From the NCBI GenBank assembly GCA_013816895.1, contig JACDDR010000011.1:1-54371 (forward strand): DNA of 54,371 nt, given 5' to 3'. The DNA comes from Bacteroidota bacterium. Its GTDB lineage: Bacteria; Bacteroidota; Bacteroidia; B-17B0; Aurantibacillaceae. The position numbers and the translations under genes were made by a program. Below are positions 18,655-29,100 of the stretch, in pieces. Positions within the stretch are counted from its first letter, which is position 1. Each line of letters starts with the position of its first letter. The notes beneath the pieces are model-generated. The model worked only from the letters and a program-made list of their open reading frames with translations. It had not been told where the DNA came from and searched no databases.

Positions 18655-18744
18655 AGATAAAATTTAAAACCTAAAATTAGTGGTTTTTATTGAATTTCGA
18701 TGGTGATTAAAAGAGCCCGTCGCTGCATAAAAAAAATCTGAAAA

Positions 18745-19695
18745 TTAACTAAATTGAATTCCTGGATTTATTTTCGCAATTTCCTCTTTCTGTTTTAAAA
18801 TAAATTCCTCAAATTTTCTTTTTTCGTCACTTCCGTTATTTATTGTCCTGTGCTGAAGCGCGAGGTTTAACTTCTGAATTTTTTGATTAAGTTCTTTTGT
18901 CTTGTCGTTAAAAAAACATTCCGAAAACTTATCCCATACATAGTCAATAGCCTGATCATTTGGGTGTGCCATGTCTTCTTTATAAAAACGGTAATCCCTC
19001 AAATCATCGTTAACCAGTTCGTATGCGGGAAAATAAGAGCAATTGTTGAAACGCTTTACCAGTTCGTGCACGCTTAATAAGAGTACCGACTTGCTTAAAT
19101 TATTTTCCTGAACGCCATCTCTGAGATATTTAACCGGCGACACGGTGAAAATTATCCGTAGCGCTGGATTGAACAATTGTAATTGCTGAATTAAAACGGA
19201 ATAATTTTTAACCACTTGTTCTACCGTAAGCATTTTCTTTTGAAATACCGTGCCGGGCTGCTTATGACAGTTGGCAACGGTTCTATTCAGAGTAGTATGC
19301 CTGTAAATAAATGCCGAGCCAAAGGTGATGACAAGGATTTCCGCGCCTTTTAAAAATTTACCGGCTGTGTTATTAAGTAAATTTATTTTCTCAGTCAGTT
19401 CTTTTTTAGTCTCACCATTTATTAAAGAATGATGCAGGTAACTAAAAAATAATCCATCGCGTTCAACTATAAATTCTTCTTTTAAAGATTCTTGTGTTAT
19501 AACATTCTGCAACGAAGCAGCGATGCTGGCGGGGTTAAAGAGAAGTCCTCCGGGATTTTGAAGGGCGTTGAACTTAAACGCTTTCAACAAATTGCCGATA
19601 TGATCTGAAAAGCATGATCCGCTGAGAAAGATTCTGCTCTTATGATCCAAATTAAAATTACTTTTTGGCGGAATATAATTTAAATGAAAGTTCAT
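18745..19695 (-). CDS. GSCFA-domain protein (SGNH-hydrolase-like)
   Basis: This 316-residue protein has the signature LSGSCFSDHIG at residues 24-34, the Ser/Cys-containing block that names the GSCFA family, and a late AHPNDQAIDYVWDKF block with the conserved Asp/His region. The fold is thought to be SGNH-like, but its substrate is not known to me. No signal peptide is seen. Its ATG overlaps the stop of the tRNA nucleotidyltransferase gene by one base, and aspS follows, so it sits in a tRNA-related operon. Confidence 0.88.
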   Translation of the reverse strand: MNFHLNYIPPKSNFNLDHKSRIFLSGSCFSDHIGNLLKAFKFNALQNPGGLLFNPASIAASLQNVITQESLKEEFIVERDGLFFSYLHHSLINGETKKELTEKINLLNNTAGKFLKGAEILVITFGSAFIYRHTTLNRTVANCHKQPGTVFQKKMLTVEQVVKNYSVLIQQLQLFNPALRIIFTVSPVKYLRDGVQENNLSKSVLLLSVHELVKRFNNCSYFPAYELVNDDLRDYRFYKEDMAHPNDQAIDYVWDKFSECFFNDKTKELNQKIQKLNLALQHRTINNGSDEKRKFEEFILKQKEEIAKINPGIQFS

Positions 19696-21122
19696 TATTT
19701 ATTGATTGTGTTAAACTTTTCATCCAGAAATTTCTTCGCGCTTTCATAATTATTTTCCACCTCCCCGTCAAGGATGGCGTCTTTTAAAGCATTTTTTAAG
19801 ACGCCGATTTCTCTTCCCGGCGTAAGATGATACAGTTTCATAATTTCATCCCCTGCTATTGGTGGTTGCCAGTTGCGGAGTTTGTCTTTTTCTTCCAGTT
19901 CAACAAGTTTAGTGCGTACAATCTCGAAATTGTGCATGTAACGCTTTACCTTATTTGGATTTTTAGTAGTGATATCGCTTTCGCACAAAATCATCAGGTC
20001 GTCAATGTCATCTCCTGCTTCAAAAAGTAATCGTCTCACAGCGCTATCGGTTACTTCTGTTTTGGCCAGTACAATAGGGCGCAGGTGTAATGCCACCAGT
20101 TTCTGAACATACTTCATTTTTTCGTTCAGTGGTAACTTTAAATTCGCGAATATTTTAGGCACCATCCTGGCACCTTTATCCTCATGCCCATGAAAAGTAA
20201 AGCCGTGGCTTTCCTCAAAGCGTTTGGTGGCTGGTTTTGCTATATCGTGAAGTATCGCGGCCCATCGTAACCAAAGATCATTTGTTTTCCTGGAAGTATT
20301 ATCAAGCACTTCAAGCGTGTGATAAAAATTGTCTTTATGCGAAAGTCCTTTGATGGTTTCTGTTCCCTGTAATTTTACCATTTCCGGAAAAATAATATGA
20401 AGTAAACCCGTATCGAACATTAGTTTAAATCCGACTGATGGAACATCTGAAAGGATAATTTTATTGAGTTCATCAGAAATCCGCTCCATAGAAACAATGC
20501 GAATGCGTTCTTTATTTTTGGTTATGGCGTTAAGAGAATTTTCTTCAATGCTAAAACCAAGTTGGCTGGCAAACCTTATAGCCCTCATCATTCTTAAAGG
20601 ATCATCGCTATAGGTAACGTCAGGGTCAAGAGGCGTTCTCAAAATTTTATTTTCAAGATCCTGCATTCCATTAAAAGGATCCAGCAATTTGCCATAATTA
20701 TTTTTCGAAAGACCAATGGCGAGTGCGTTAATTGTAAAGTCGCGTCTGTTCTGGTCATCCTGCAGACTGCCGTCTTCCACCACCGGCTTGCGCGATTCTC
20801 TGTTGTAACTCTCCCGGCGGGCGCCTACAAATTCTATTTCTATATCGTTGAATTTAACCTGTGCGGTTCCAAAATTTTTAAAGGTACTCAAATGCGCATC
20901 GGGTCCCAGTTTGGCTGCGATTTTTTCTGCCAGGTCAATGCCTTTACCTATCGTTACAACATCTATATCCTTGCTGGGGCGTTCGAGAAAAATATCGCGT
21001 ACATAGCCGCCAATAGCATACGCGTCAACATTCAGTTCATCGGCACAGGTGTGGATCAGCTTAAAAATGGGGCCATTTAAAAAAGTGTACATCGCCGTAA
21101 AATTAATATAATTACCGTTCAT
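19695..21122 (-). CDS. cca: tRNA nucleotidyltransferase (CCA-adding/poly(A) polymerase family) with HD domain
   Basis: This 475-residue protein has an N-terminal nucleotidyltransferase head with IGGYVRD and the DxD pair Asp52/Asp54. It also has the RRDFTINAL motif, an RNA-binding neck, and an HD phosphohydrolase domain (AILHDIAKP, HGHEDKGA). This architecture is that of bacterial CCA-adding enzymes that complete or repair tRNA 3' ends. A second start, Met11 (21092), begins closer to the conserved sequence and may be the true one. It is divergent from the secreted protein gene at 21168. Confidence 0.93.
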   Translation of the reverse strand: MNGNYINFTAMYTFLNGPIFKLIHTCADELNVDAYAIGGYVRDIFLERPSKDIDVVTIGKGIDLAEKIAAKLGPDAHLSTFKNFGTAQVKFNDIEIEFVGARRESYNRESRKPVVEDGSLQDDQNRRDFTINALAIGLSKNNYGKLLDPFNGMQDLENKILRTPLDPDVTYSDDPLRMMRAIRFASQLGFSIEENSLNAITKNKERIRIVSMERISDELNKIILSDVPSVGFKLMFDTGLLHIIFPEMVKLQGTETIKGLSHKDNFYHTLEVLDNTSRKTNDLWLRWAAILHDIAKPATKRFEESHGFTFHGHEDKGARMVPKIFANLKLPLNEKMKYVQKLVALHLRPIVLAKTEVTDSAVRRLLFEAGDDIDDLMILCESDITTKNPNKVKRYMHNFEIVRTKLVELEEKDKLRNWQPPIAGDEIMKLYHLTPGREIGVLKNALKDAILDGEVENNYESAKKFLDEKFNTINK

Positions 21123-21167
21123 CTATAAATGAAGGATTTACTTAATTTTTAGTACTAAATTAATCCC

Positions 21168-22391
21168 ATGAAATTAAAAATGTTTTTACCTCTGATTTTT
21201 CTGTGCGGCTTTAATATTAGCCATGCCCAGGTTAAAATACTTTTTGATGCTACAAAAGCGCAGACGGCCGGAAACGCCGATTGGGTAATAGATGCGGACC
21301 TTCACAATATGAACTGGAGTCCGAATGCTTGTGTAAATTGTGGCGCCGGAGCGACCAATTCCAATGCTCAACGTTTTCCCACTGCCGCGCAAAGCGGTAT
21401 TAATGCGTCAACTCCTGAAAGTTATTGGACAGGAGCTCTTTCCAGCTGGGGTATTGATTGCGCTAAAAAGGGATACATTGTTGAAACCCTGCCTTATAAC
21501 GGAGCTATCACCTATGGAATGAGCAGTAATCTGCAGGATTTAAGTAATTATAAAGTTTTTATAATTGATGAACCAAATATACTTTTTACCACCAGTGAGA
21601 AGAACGCCATCATGAATTTTGTGAAGAATGGCGGAGGTCTTTTTATGATCAGCGACCATGATGTCAGCGATCGTAACGGAGATGGCGCCGATTCACCCAC
21701 CATCTGGAACAATTTAATGACCACCAATACTGTTCAGGCAAATGGTTTTGGATTAAGTTTTGATCTTCAGAATTTCTCTCAAACATCTTCCAATGTTATA
21801 GCGGCAGCAAACGACTCTATTATCCACGGGCCCATGGGCAATGTTACACAAGTGAAGTGGAGCAATGGTACTTCTATGACGTTAAATACCGCCCAAAACG
21901 CCAGTGTTAAAGGCGTGGTTTTCAAAACCGGCGCTTCTGCAGGCACAAATAGCGTGTTATGCGCTTATGGCAGGTTCTATAATGGAAAATTTGCAGCTAT
22001 AGGAGATAGTTCTCCTACAGATGATGGCACGGGAGACCCTAATGATGTGCTATACGACGGTTATATTACTGATGCGGCGGGTAATCATCAGAGATTATTA
22101 ATGAATATCACTATCTGGTTAGCCGAAACCGGGAATATGGCTTCAGGTATCGGGGCTAATGAAGTACAAGCAATAAAATATGGTGTTTATCCAAATCCCG
22201 CAGGCGACGTTTTATCTATTAATGCCGGGGCCAATGCCGGTATTGTGGGTATCATAAATTTAACGGGTCAGGAAGTGGCAACAGTAGATAATGATTCATC
22301 TGCAGATATATCTGCATTGTTGCCTGGAATTTATTTCGCTAAAATTGCAACTTCAGAAAAGGTTCTGTACATCAAATTCGTAAAGAATTAG
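21168..22391 (+). CDS. Secreted protein with ThuA/GATase1-like domain and type IX sorting tail
   Basis: This 407-residue protein has a signal peptide (1-20, ending SHAQ). The central region (about 100-325) has a Rossmann-like pattern, with YKVFIIDEPN, IMNFVKNGGGLFMISDHD and YGRFYNGKFAAIGDSSPTDD, which recalls ThuA/DUF4350-type class I amidotransferase-like folds. The last 75 residues (from VYPNPAGDVL) are a type A type IX sorting domain, ending with LYIKFVKN. It should be exported by the type IX system and anchored or released by PorU, which is encoded at 26-31 kb. Its activity is unknown. Confidence 0.85.
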   Translation: MKLKMFLPLIFLCGFNISHAQVKILFDATKAQTAGNADWVIDADLHNMNWSPNACVNCGAGATNSNAQRFPTAAQSGINASTPESYWTGALSSWGIDCAKKGYIVETLPYNGAITYGMSSNLQDLSNYKVFIIDEPNILFTTSEKNAIMNFVKNGGGLFMISDHDVSDRNGDGADSPTIWNNLMTTNTVQANGFGLSFDLQNFSQTSSNVIAAANDSIIHGPMGNVTQVKWSNGTSMTLNTAQNASVKGVVFKTGASAGTNSVLCAYGRFYNGKFAAIGDSSPTDDGTGDPNDVLYDGYITDAAGNHQRLLMNITIWLAETGNMASGIGANEVQAIKYGVYPNPAGDVLSINAGANAGIVGIINLTGQEVATVDNDSSADISALLPGIYFAKIATSEKVLYIKFVKN

Positions 22392-22504
22392 CCTTTAGTG
22401 CCAGCTTGTCACTTTAATCCTGTCAAAAATTTACCGTTTTTTATACTTTGCTGATTTTTTGACTAAATCTGGTAAATAAATCGGATTGGTATGGTTTATG
22501 CCGT

Positions 22505-22512
22505 TAACTTTG
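22505..22512 (+). promoter_or_regulatory. Probable -7 element of the groESL promoter
   Basis: TAACTTTG matches TAnnTTTG exactly and lies 25 bases upstream of the groES ATG. A TTG at 22486-22488 is a possible -33 element, though the spacing is a few bases short of the usual 19-21. I see no CIRCE operator (TTAGCACTC-N9-GAGTGCTAA). Confidence 0.45.
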
Positions 22513-22537
22513 CGAAATTCAAAATTTATAAATCGAT

Positions 22538-22822
22538 ATGGCAAAACAACAAATAAGCTTAAAACCTCTGGCAGACAGGGTGTTAGTTGAACCGGCAGTA
22601 GCCGAAACCAAAACAGCAGGTGGAATTATTATTCCGGATACTGCGAAGGAAAAACCTATGAAAGGAAAGGTAATTGCCGTAGGAAACGGTAAGCCCGATG
22701 AACCAATGACCGTTAAAGCGGGCGATACGATCCTTTATGGCAAGTATGCAGGAACAGAAATCCTGGTTGAAGGCAAAGAATACCTGATCATGCGCGAAAG
22801 CGATATTTACGCGATTATTTAA
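22538..22822 (+). CDS. groES: Co-chaperonin GroES
   Basis: This 94-residue Cpn10 is typical in length, with [12 protein letters not shown] at residues 7-18, the mobile loop with [15 protein letters not shown], and [13 protein letters not shown]. It caps the GroEL chamber in the cytoplasm. It is followed by groEL after 105 bases that contain a stable hairpin. Confidence 0.98.
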   Translation: MAKQQISLKPLADRVLVEPAVAETKTAGGIIIPDTAKEKPMKGKVIAVGNGKPDEPMTVKAGDTILYGKYAGTEILVEGKEYLIMRESDIYAII

Positions 22823-22838
22823 AAACTGAAAAAGGAAC

Positions 22839-24565
<1,727 letters not shown>

Positions 24566-24572
24566 TCAGCTC

Positions 24573-24792
24573 TTAGCTTTCGCGGAGCGAAAGGTTAGAG
24601 ATGACTATCCTGAGCGGGCTAAGCGGAGCGAAGGATCTGTTCTTATTACTTAGCTTTCGCGGAGCGAAAGGTTAGAGATGACTATCCTGAGCGGGCGAAG
24701 CAAGCGAAGGATCTGTTCTGCTTACTTAGCTTTCGCGGAGCGAAAGGTTAGAGATGACTATCCTGAGCGAGCAAAGCGGAGCGAGGGATCTA
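24573..24792. repeat. Three tandem 76-77-bp units with hairpin potential after groEL
   Basis: Units start at 24573, 24650 and 24726 with TTAGCTTTCGCGGAGCGAAAG, differing by only a few bases. Each carries a perfect small hairpin (CTTTCGC-GGA-GCGAAAG) and a second, longer one between ATCCT and AGGAT (ATCCC in the third unit) with GCGGAGCGA words. The third unit is shorter and more divergent at its end. They are non-coding and lie between the groEL stop and its terminator, so they are in the groEL 3' untranslated region. Confidence 0.9.
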
Positions 24793-24821
24793 AGTCTAAA
24801 ACAAAATATAAAAAAGTAAAA

Positions 24822-24851
24822 AGCTCCCGGATTTTTCCGAGAGCTTTTTTT
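24822..24851. terminator. Bidirectional terminator between groEL and the zinc-ribbon gene
   Basis: AGCTC-C-CGGA-TTTT-TCCG-A-GAGCT forms a 9-bp stem with one mismatch and a TTTT loop. A run of T follows on the plus strand and a run of A precedes it, so it can serve both convergent genes. Confidence 0.85.
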
Positions 24852-24895
24852 ATGCGTTTACTAAAGAATTTTTCTTAAGCGAAAAAATTCTGAGG

Positions 24896-26023
24896 TTAAT
24901 GCGTTCCCGAATGTTTGTATTTGGAATATAAAAATATACCGCCGCCTATTACCGCTAAAATTGACAGGACAAAGAAAAATATTTTTGCGGCGCTGTAAGG
25001 CCGTTCTCCCTGCACTTCGCCCGTTCGTGCATTCACTGTAAAGCGGTACACTTTTTCGTTAAAGCGGTAAGCACTGATCCATAATGGCAATAAAATATGT
25101 TTGAACTTAATCTCTGTATAATCGGTACTTACTGAATGAACCTGCTGAACATCACCGCCAATATCGCTTTTTACCGAAGTTTCAATAACGGGCCGCATCC
25201 TGCCTTTTGCAATCTCAAAACCTTCTTTTAATTGAGTCTGATAACTTTCAGTAATAAAGCCCGCCAGAAACTGATCGTTATACGATACAAGTTCGGGGAG
25301 GTCCCAGGGCTCAAGCTCTGTAACCAGTTTTTCCGGTAATGAATTGGAAGCACAAACCAGAATATCATCAAAGGTGTTGTTCACGCTGCCACTCGCCGGA
25401 GACCATGCGGTTCGCTGCACCTCGCGGGTTTGGGTATTTCCTTCCGAGTCGCGGTAACTTTGCGTTTCATAATAATAATCTCCTCTTAATCCTGAATAAG
25501 AACTGTCGGTGTTTGTATCATAGGTCCAGTAAGGCATGTACACGCCCCGCAGTTTTTCTGCACTTTGTTGTGCGTAGCCTTTTAATTTGCTTGGCGCAAA
25601 CCATAAACTGCCGACCCATTTTACAAATTCGCTTTTCGCGCTATTCCGCTCAATTTTAAAGGGTAAAAGATATTTCGGTTTTATGATGCTGCTGGTGGAA
25701 GCATCTTTGATCACTTGAGGGGTATCGCAATACGGACAATTACTGGAAGTGACGTTGGGCGCAAGTGTGGTAGAGGCGCCACAACAGCCGCACTTAACGG
25801 TTGAAATACTTTGTTGTTCGGCCGCTCCTGCATTTTGTTCGAGGAAGGTGGCAAAATCATTTTCAATAATTACTGTTTGCTCAACCTGGATTTCGTTCTT
25901 TGCATTGCAATACTCGCAGCTTAAACTATGCGCGCCGGGAGCAAATTTCAGATTAGCGCCACAGTTTTTACATTTAATGGTATTTGCTGTTTCTGCAACA
26001 GGTTGAAAAGCTTGATCACTCAT
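24896..26023 (-). CDS. Double zinc-ribbon protein with C-terminal membrane anchor
   Basis: This 375-residue protein has two CxxC...CxxC zinc ribbons: Cys18/21/36/39 and Cys78/81/96/99 (with an extra Cys80). A 200-residue domain follows with WTYDTNTDSSYSG and a repeated YR pattern (YRDSEG, SAYRFNEKVYRF), and then a single membrane segment (about 344-365) with a very short tail. Homologues are sometimes labelled primosomal or TFIIB-like because of the ribbons, but I see no helicase motifs, so that name would be wrong. The role is unknown; the ribbon part should face the cytoplasm. An AATCTATA/TATAGATT palindrome at 26037-26062 lies just upstream of its start. Confidence 0.85.
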   Translation of the reverse strand: MSDQAFQPVAETANTIKCKNCGANLKFAPGAHSLSCEYCNAKNEIQVEQTVIIENDFATFLEQNAGAAEQQSISTVKCGCCGASTTLAPNVTSSNCPYCDTPQVIKDASTSSIIKPKYLLPFKIERNSAKSEFVKWVGSLWFAPSKLKGYAQQSAEKLRGVYMPYWTYDTNTDSSYSGLRGDYYYETQSYRDSEGNTQTREVQRTAWSPASGSVNNTFDDILVCASNSLPEKLVTELEPWDLPELVSYNDQFLAGFITESYQTQLKEGFEIAKGRMRPVIETSVKSDIGGDVQQVHSVSTDYTEIKFKHILLPLWISAYRFNEKVYRFTVNARTGEVQGERPYSAAKIFFFVLSILAVIGGGIFLYSKYKHSGTH

Positions 26024-26036
26024 GGGGAATTACTTA

Positions 26037-26062
26037 AATCTATAAATCTAAATATATAGATT
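26037..26062. promoter_or_regulatory. Palindrome upstream of the zinc-ribbon gene
   Basis: AATCTATA (26037-26044) and TATAGATT (26055-26062) are perfect reverse complements 10 bases apart and lie within 40 bases upstream of the minus-strand start at 26023. It could be an operator, or chance in AT-rich DNA. Confidence 0.3.
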
Positions 26063-26136
26063 AATATCAAAAATTAAAAATTCAGTTGTTAAAATAGGAC
26101 TGCGAAGAGGAACAAAAACAACAAGGTCAAGCGTTG

Positions 26137-29100
26137 TTACCGCATAATAACCATTTTACCGAATTCCTTTACAAAATATTTATCGGCGCTGGTACCTGAT
26201 TTTTCAATGTTTTCTCCGTTTAATTTTGTGAGAACTTTATAAAGGTAAACGCCATTGCCAAGCTTGTCACCAAAATCATCGCGGCCATCCCAGGCGTATT
26301 CGGTAATGTTTCTACCGATATGCAAATGACCAAGTTCGGCACGCGTAATTTCTCTTACCAGCTTGCCGCTAATGGTCATGATCTGTATGGTGAATACTTC
26401 CGGCACCTCGCTGCCTGTTAATGTAAAAACAAAGCGCGTGCTTGTGCTGAAGGGATTCGGGTAATTAAGAAGATTGGTAATAGTGGGCTTGTTATTTATT
26501 TCAAACTGAATTTCATAACTCTGCATACCCGAGCGGTTATTGCTTCTGTCTTTTGCCTGCACGGTAAGTTTATATTTACCATCGTTCAAAAGATCAGGAT
26601 TGTAAAGAATAGAGCAACTGTTATTCGGTAAATTTGCAGGAGTAAATTGGAGTCCCTGCCCAAAATAAATCTGCTTCTGTATGCCCGAAGGAGGTTGCAG
26701 ATAGATTGTGAAAGCGCTGGTATCGTTAAGCTGCAGGAATTTATTTTCGTCCTTTAATGTGATCAGAATGTTCGGCTTTGCCGATACAAGATCTCCGTTA
26801 AGGATTCGTATTCCGTCAAACGTTACGTCCAGCAAGGGATTTGTAACATCGCGGCTAACTTTAAAACTATAACGCCCAATGTTATTGAACTGCTGTTGTT
26901 CCTTCTGGTATTTACTATTCCCGTAAGGGTTTACATAAATCCATAATCCGTTATTGCCAACAAATTGGTACGAATTTATTTTAACGGTGTCCATAAAAAC
27001 CTGACCCGGCACAAAGGGTTTGGATTTCAGTTTTTGCGGCAGGGGGGTTTTATTGCGGTTGTTATCTTCTATCCAATAGGTAACCACCAAACTATCGGTA
27101 AAGTTTTTTATTCCAATGTTCTCGATTGGAAAGGTAAATGTTACCTGATCGCCTTCCTGCAATGAATCGTTTATGGTTTTAAACCCTTTTAAAGGATTAA
27201 TGGCGCATTCAGGCGCCTCATCATACAATACCTGCCATCGGCTTAACTGCGGAGAAGTAGCTTTCACATAATCGCGCATAAAGGCTACAAGCTTTACATA
27301 AGGATATACAGCGGCATCAGCATAAGTACCCAGATCCAATACATCCGCGCTATCCTGCGGAAAAACGGCCAGTGTATCAACAGTGCCATTGGTTTTAAAA
27401 CCAACAAGTTTAAGAACAGTTGTGTCTCCCGGCACTGCATCCAAAGTTTTTACGCGCCAGTGCAGGCTGTTCCATTTATAAGAAGGGCCTATTAGTTCCG
27501 ATGCAATATATCCGTTGTTCCATTTGGTAACAATTGTATCCTCAAGCGTAATAATTGAGCTTTTATTTCTTCCCGCAATTTCATGGCCCTGGCCTGCTGT
27601 CATTCCTTTTTTTCCAAATAAAATATAGGGAACAGTGTCTGAAACGTTTCGTATGTTAACCGCACCTATGCTTTCAAAGGCGCTGTAAAGAGAATTGTTA
27701 TAAGTGCTTATCTGAGCGTAACCCGGCGCAATTTCTCCCACGGTATAAGCAAGTACATATTTGTTAGGAGCAATGGCATTTAAAAAATTCTCCATATCGG
27801 TTTTCCAATTAGGCGGCCAGCATCCACAATTATAGTCATAAGCGCCAAATGAATAGATCCGTAAAACCTGGTTAGGTACACACACGTAATTGTTGTAGGG
27901 CCCATAACCCGCGGCAGGATAATTAGTACTTACCACTTCGTCTGGCTGACCGCTTACTGAATCGAAAACAGCGAAGTTAAATCCATTAGGGCCGCAGCCC
28001 CATGTTGCCATGGTGATGTTATTAAAAAACCAGTTAATGTTCACTGAAACGTTTACTGAGTTCTGGAAAAAAGTCCTGCAGCCTATGCTTTGCCTGCTGT
28101 TTTCAAAAACAAATTTTCGTAATGACTTTTTATAGTTTACAAACTGGTAGGCATCATTTTTAAACTGGTTAAAATGTGCTTGTCCCCATCCGTTTTTACT
28201 GTTCACCGTTTGAAAGGAGCTTTCCTTCCAGTTAAAGGGTCTTATGGCTGAAGTGCTGTCGCTGCTCACCCGCCAGAAATAAACAGTGCTGTCGGCAAAA
28301 GGTAAATTTACAACCCATTCAATAACGCCGCCTTTACTGGTAATAAGAGTGGTTTGTATAGGTGTTGTAAAATTATCGCAGGTGTCAAGCTGAAAACGGT
28401 AAGTGCTTAAGGGCGCGAAGGGATCGGTGGTTGACGCCTTTAAGGTAATGGTGGTGGTTTTTGGTACAACCGCGTATTTGTAAGGATACACCGGAATGAT
28501 GTCCCCGCCCTGGATAAACAAATCAACCGTGCCGCTGGTGCTGTTATTGGTTTCAACGCTTTCAGCAATTTCATTGTATTCATCAATTCTTACTTTAAAT
28601 TTATTAAGACCAATGCCGCGGTTAAAATCAGTTAACATAAAAAAAGTCAGGCTGTCTTTGAAGAGCGGTGCTTTAATGGTTTTAAATATGATGGACGAAT
28701 CTCCGTTTGGATAATAACGTTCAACCCTCACAATAAAAGTATCGCGTACAGCTTTACCCAGGTTGGTAATATTAATGGTGATGCCAAGTGAATCGCTGTA
28801 TTTTTTTGTATTGAAACTGATACTGCTATTTTTTATCTGGTAATCGGGCAATGCGCCATTTGAAATTTTAATTGCAGGGTCACCATGAAGGGTCATGTCA
28901 AGCGCGGTGAAGCGTATAAGCGAATCATAGGAAAGTGAATTTTGATATATCGCTTCTTTTACTACATCTCCAATTCCCCTGTTGTAACGCGTTCGCGAGA
29001 GAGCTTCATAAAATTTGCTGGTATAACTGTGAAGGGCATGCACAAAGCCATAAGAAGTGGTAGCAATAAAACCAATGCTTCCTTTCTGATTGGCAAAAAC

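Noticed and set aside
22391..22537. CIRCE or similar heat-shock operator before groES
   Set aside because: No TTAGCACTC/GAGTGCTAA inverted repeat was found.
24573..24792. Tandem repeats as a CRISPR array
   Set aside because: The units are contiguous and nearly identical throughout, with no variable spacers, and no cas genes are present.
24678..24878. 66-residue plus-strand frame across the groEL repeats
   Set aside because: It is built from the repeat units and runs into the terminator; the product is low-complexity and basic, and the repeats explain the open frame.
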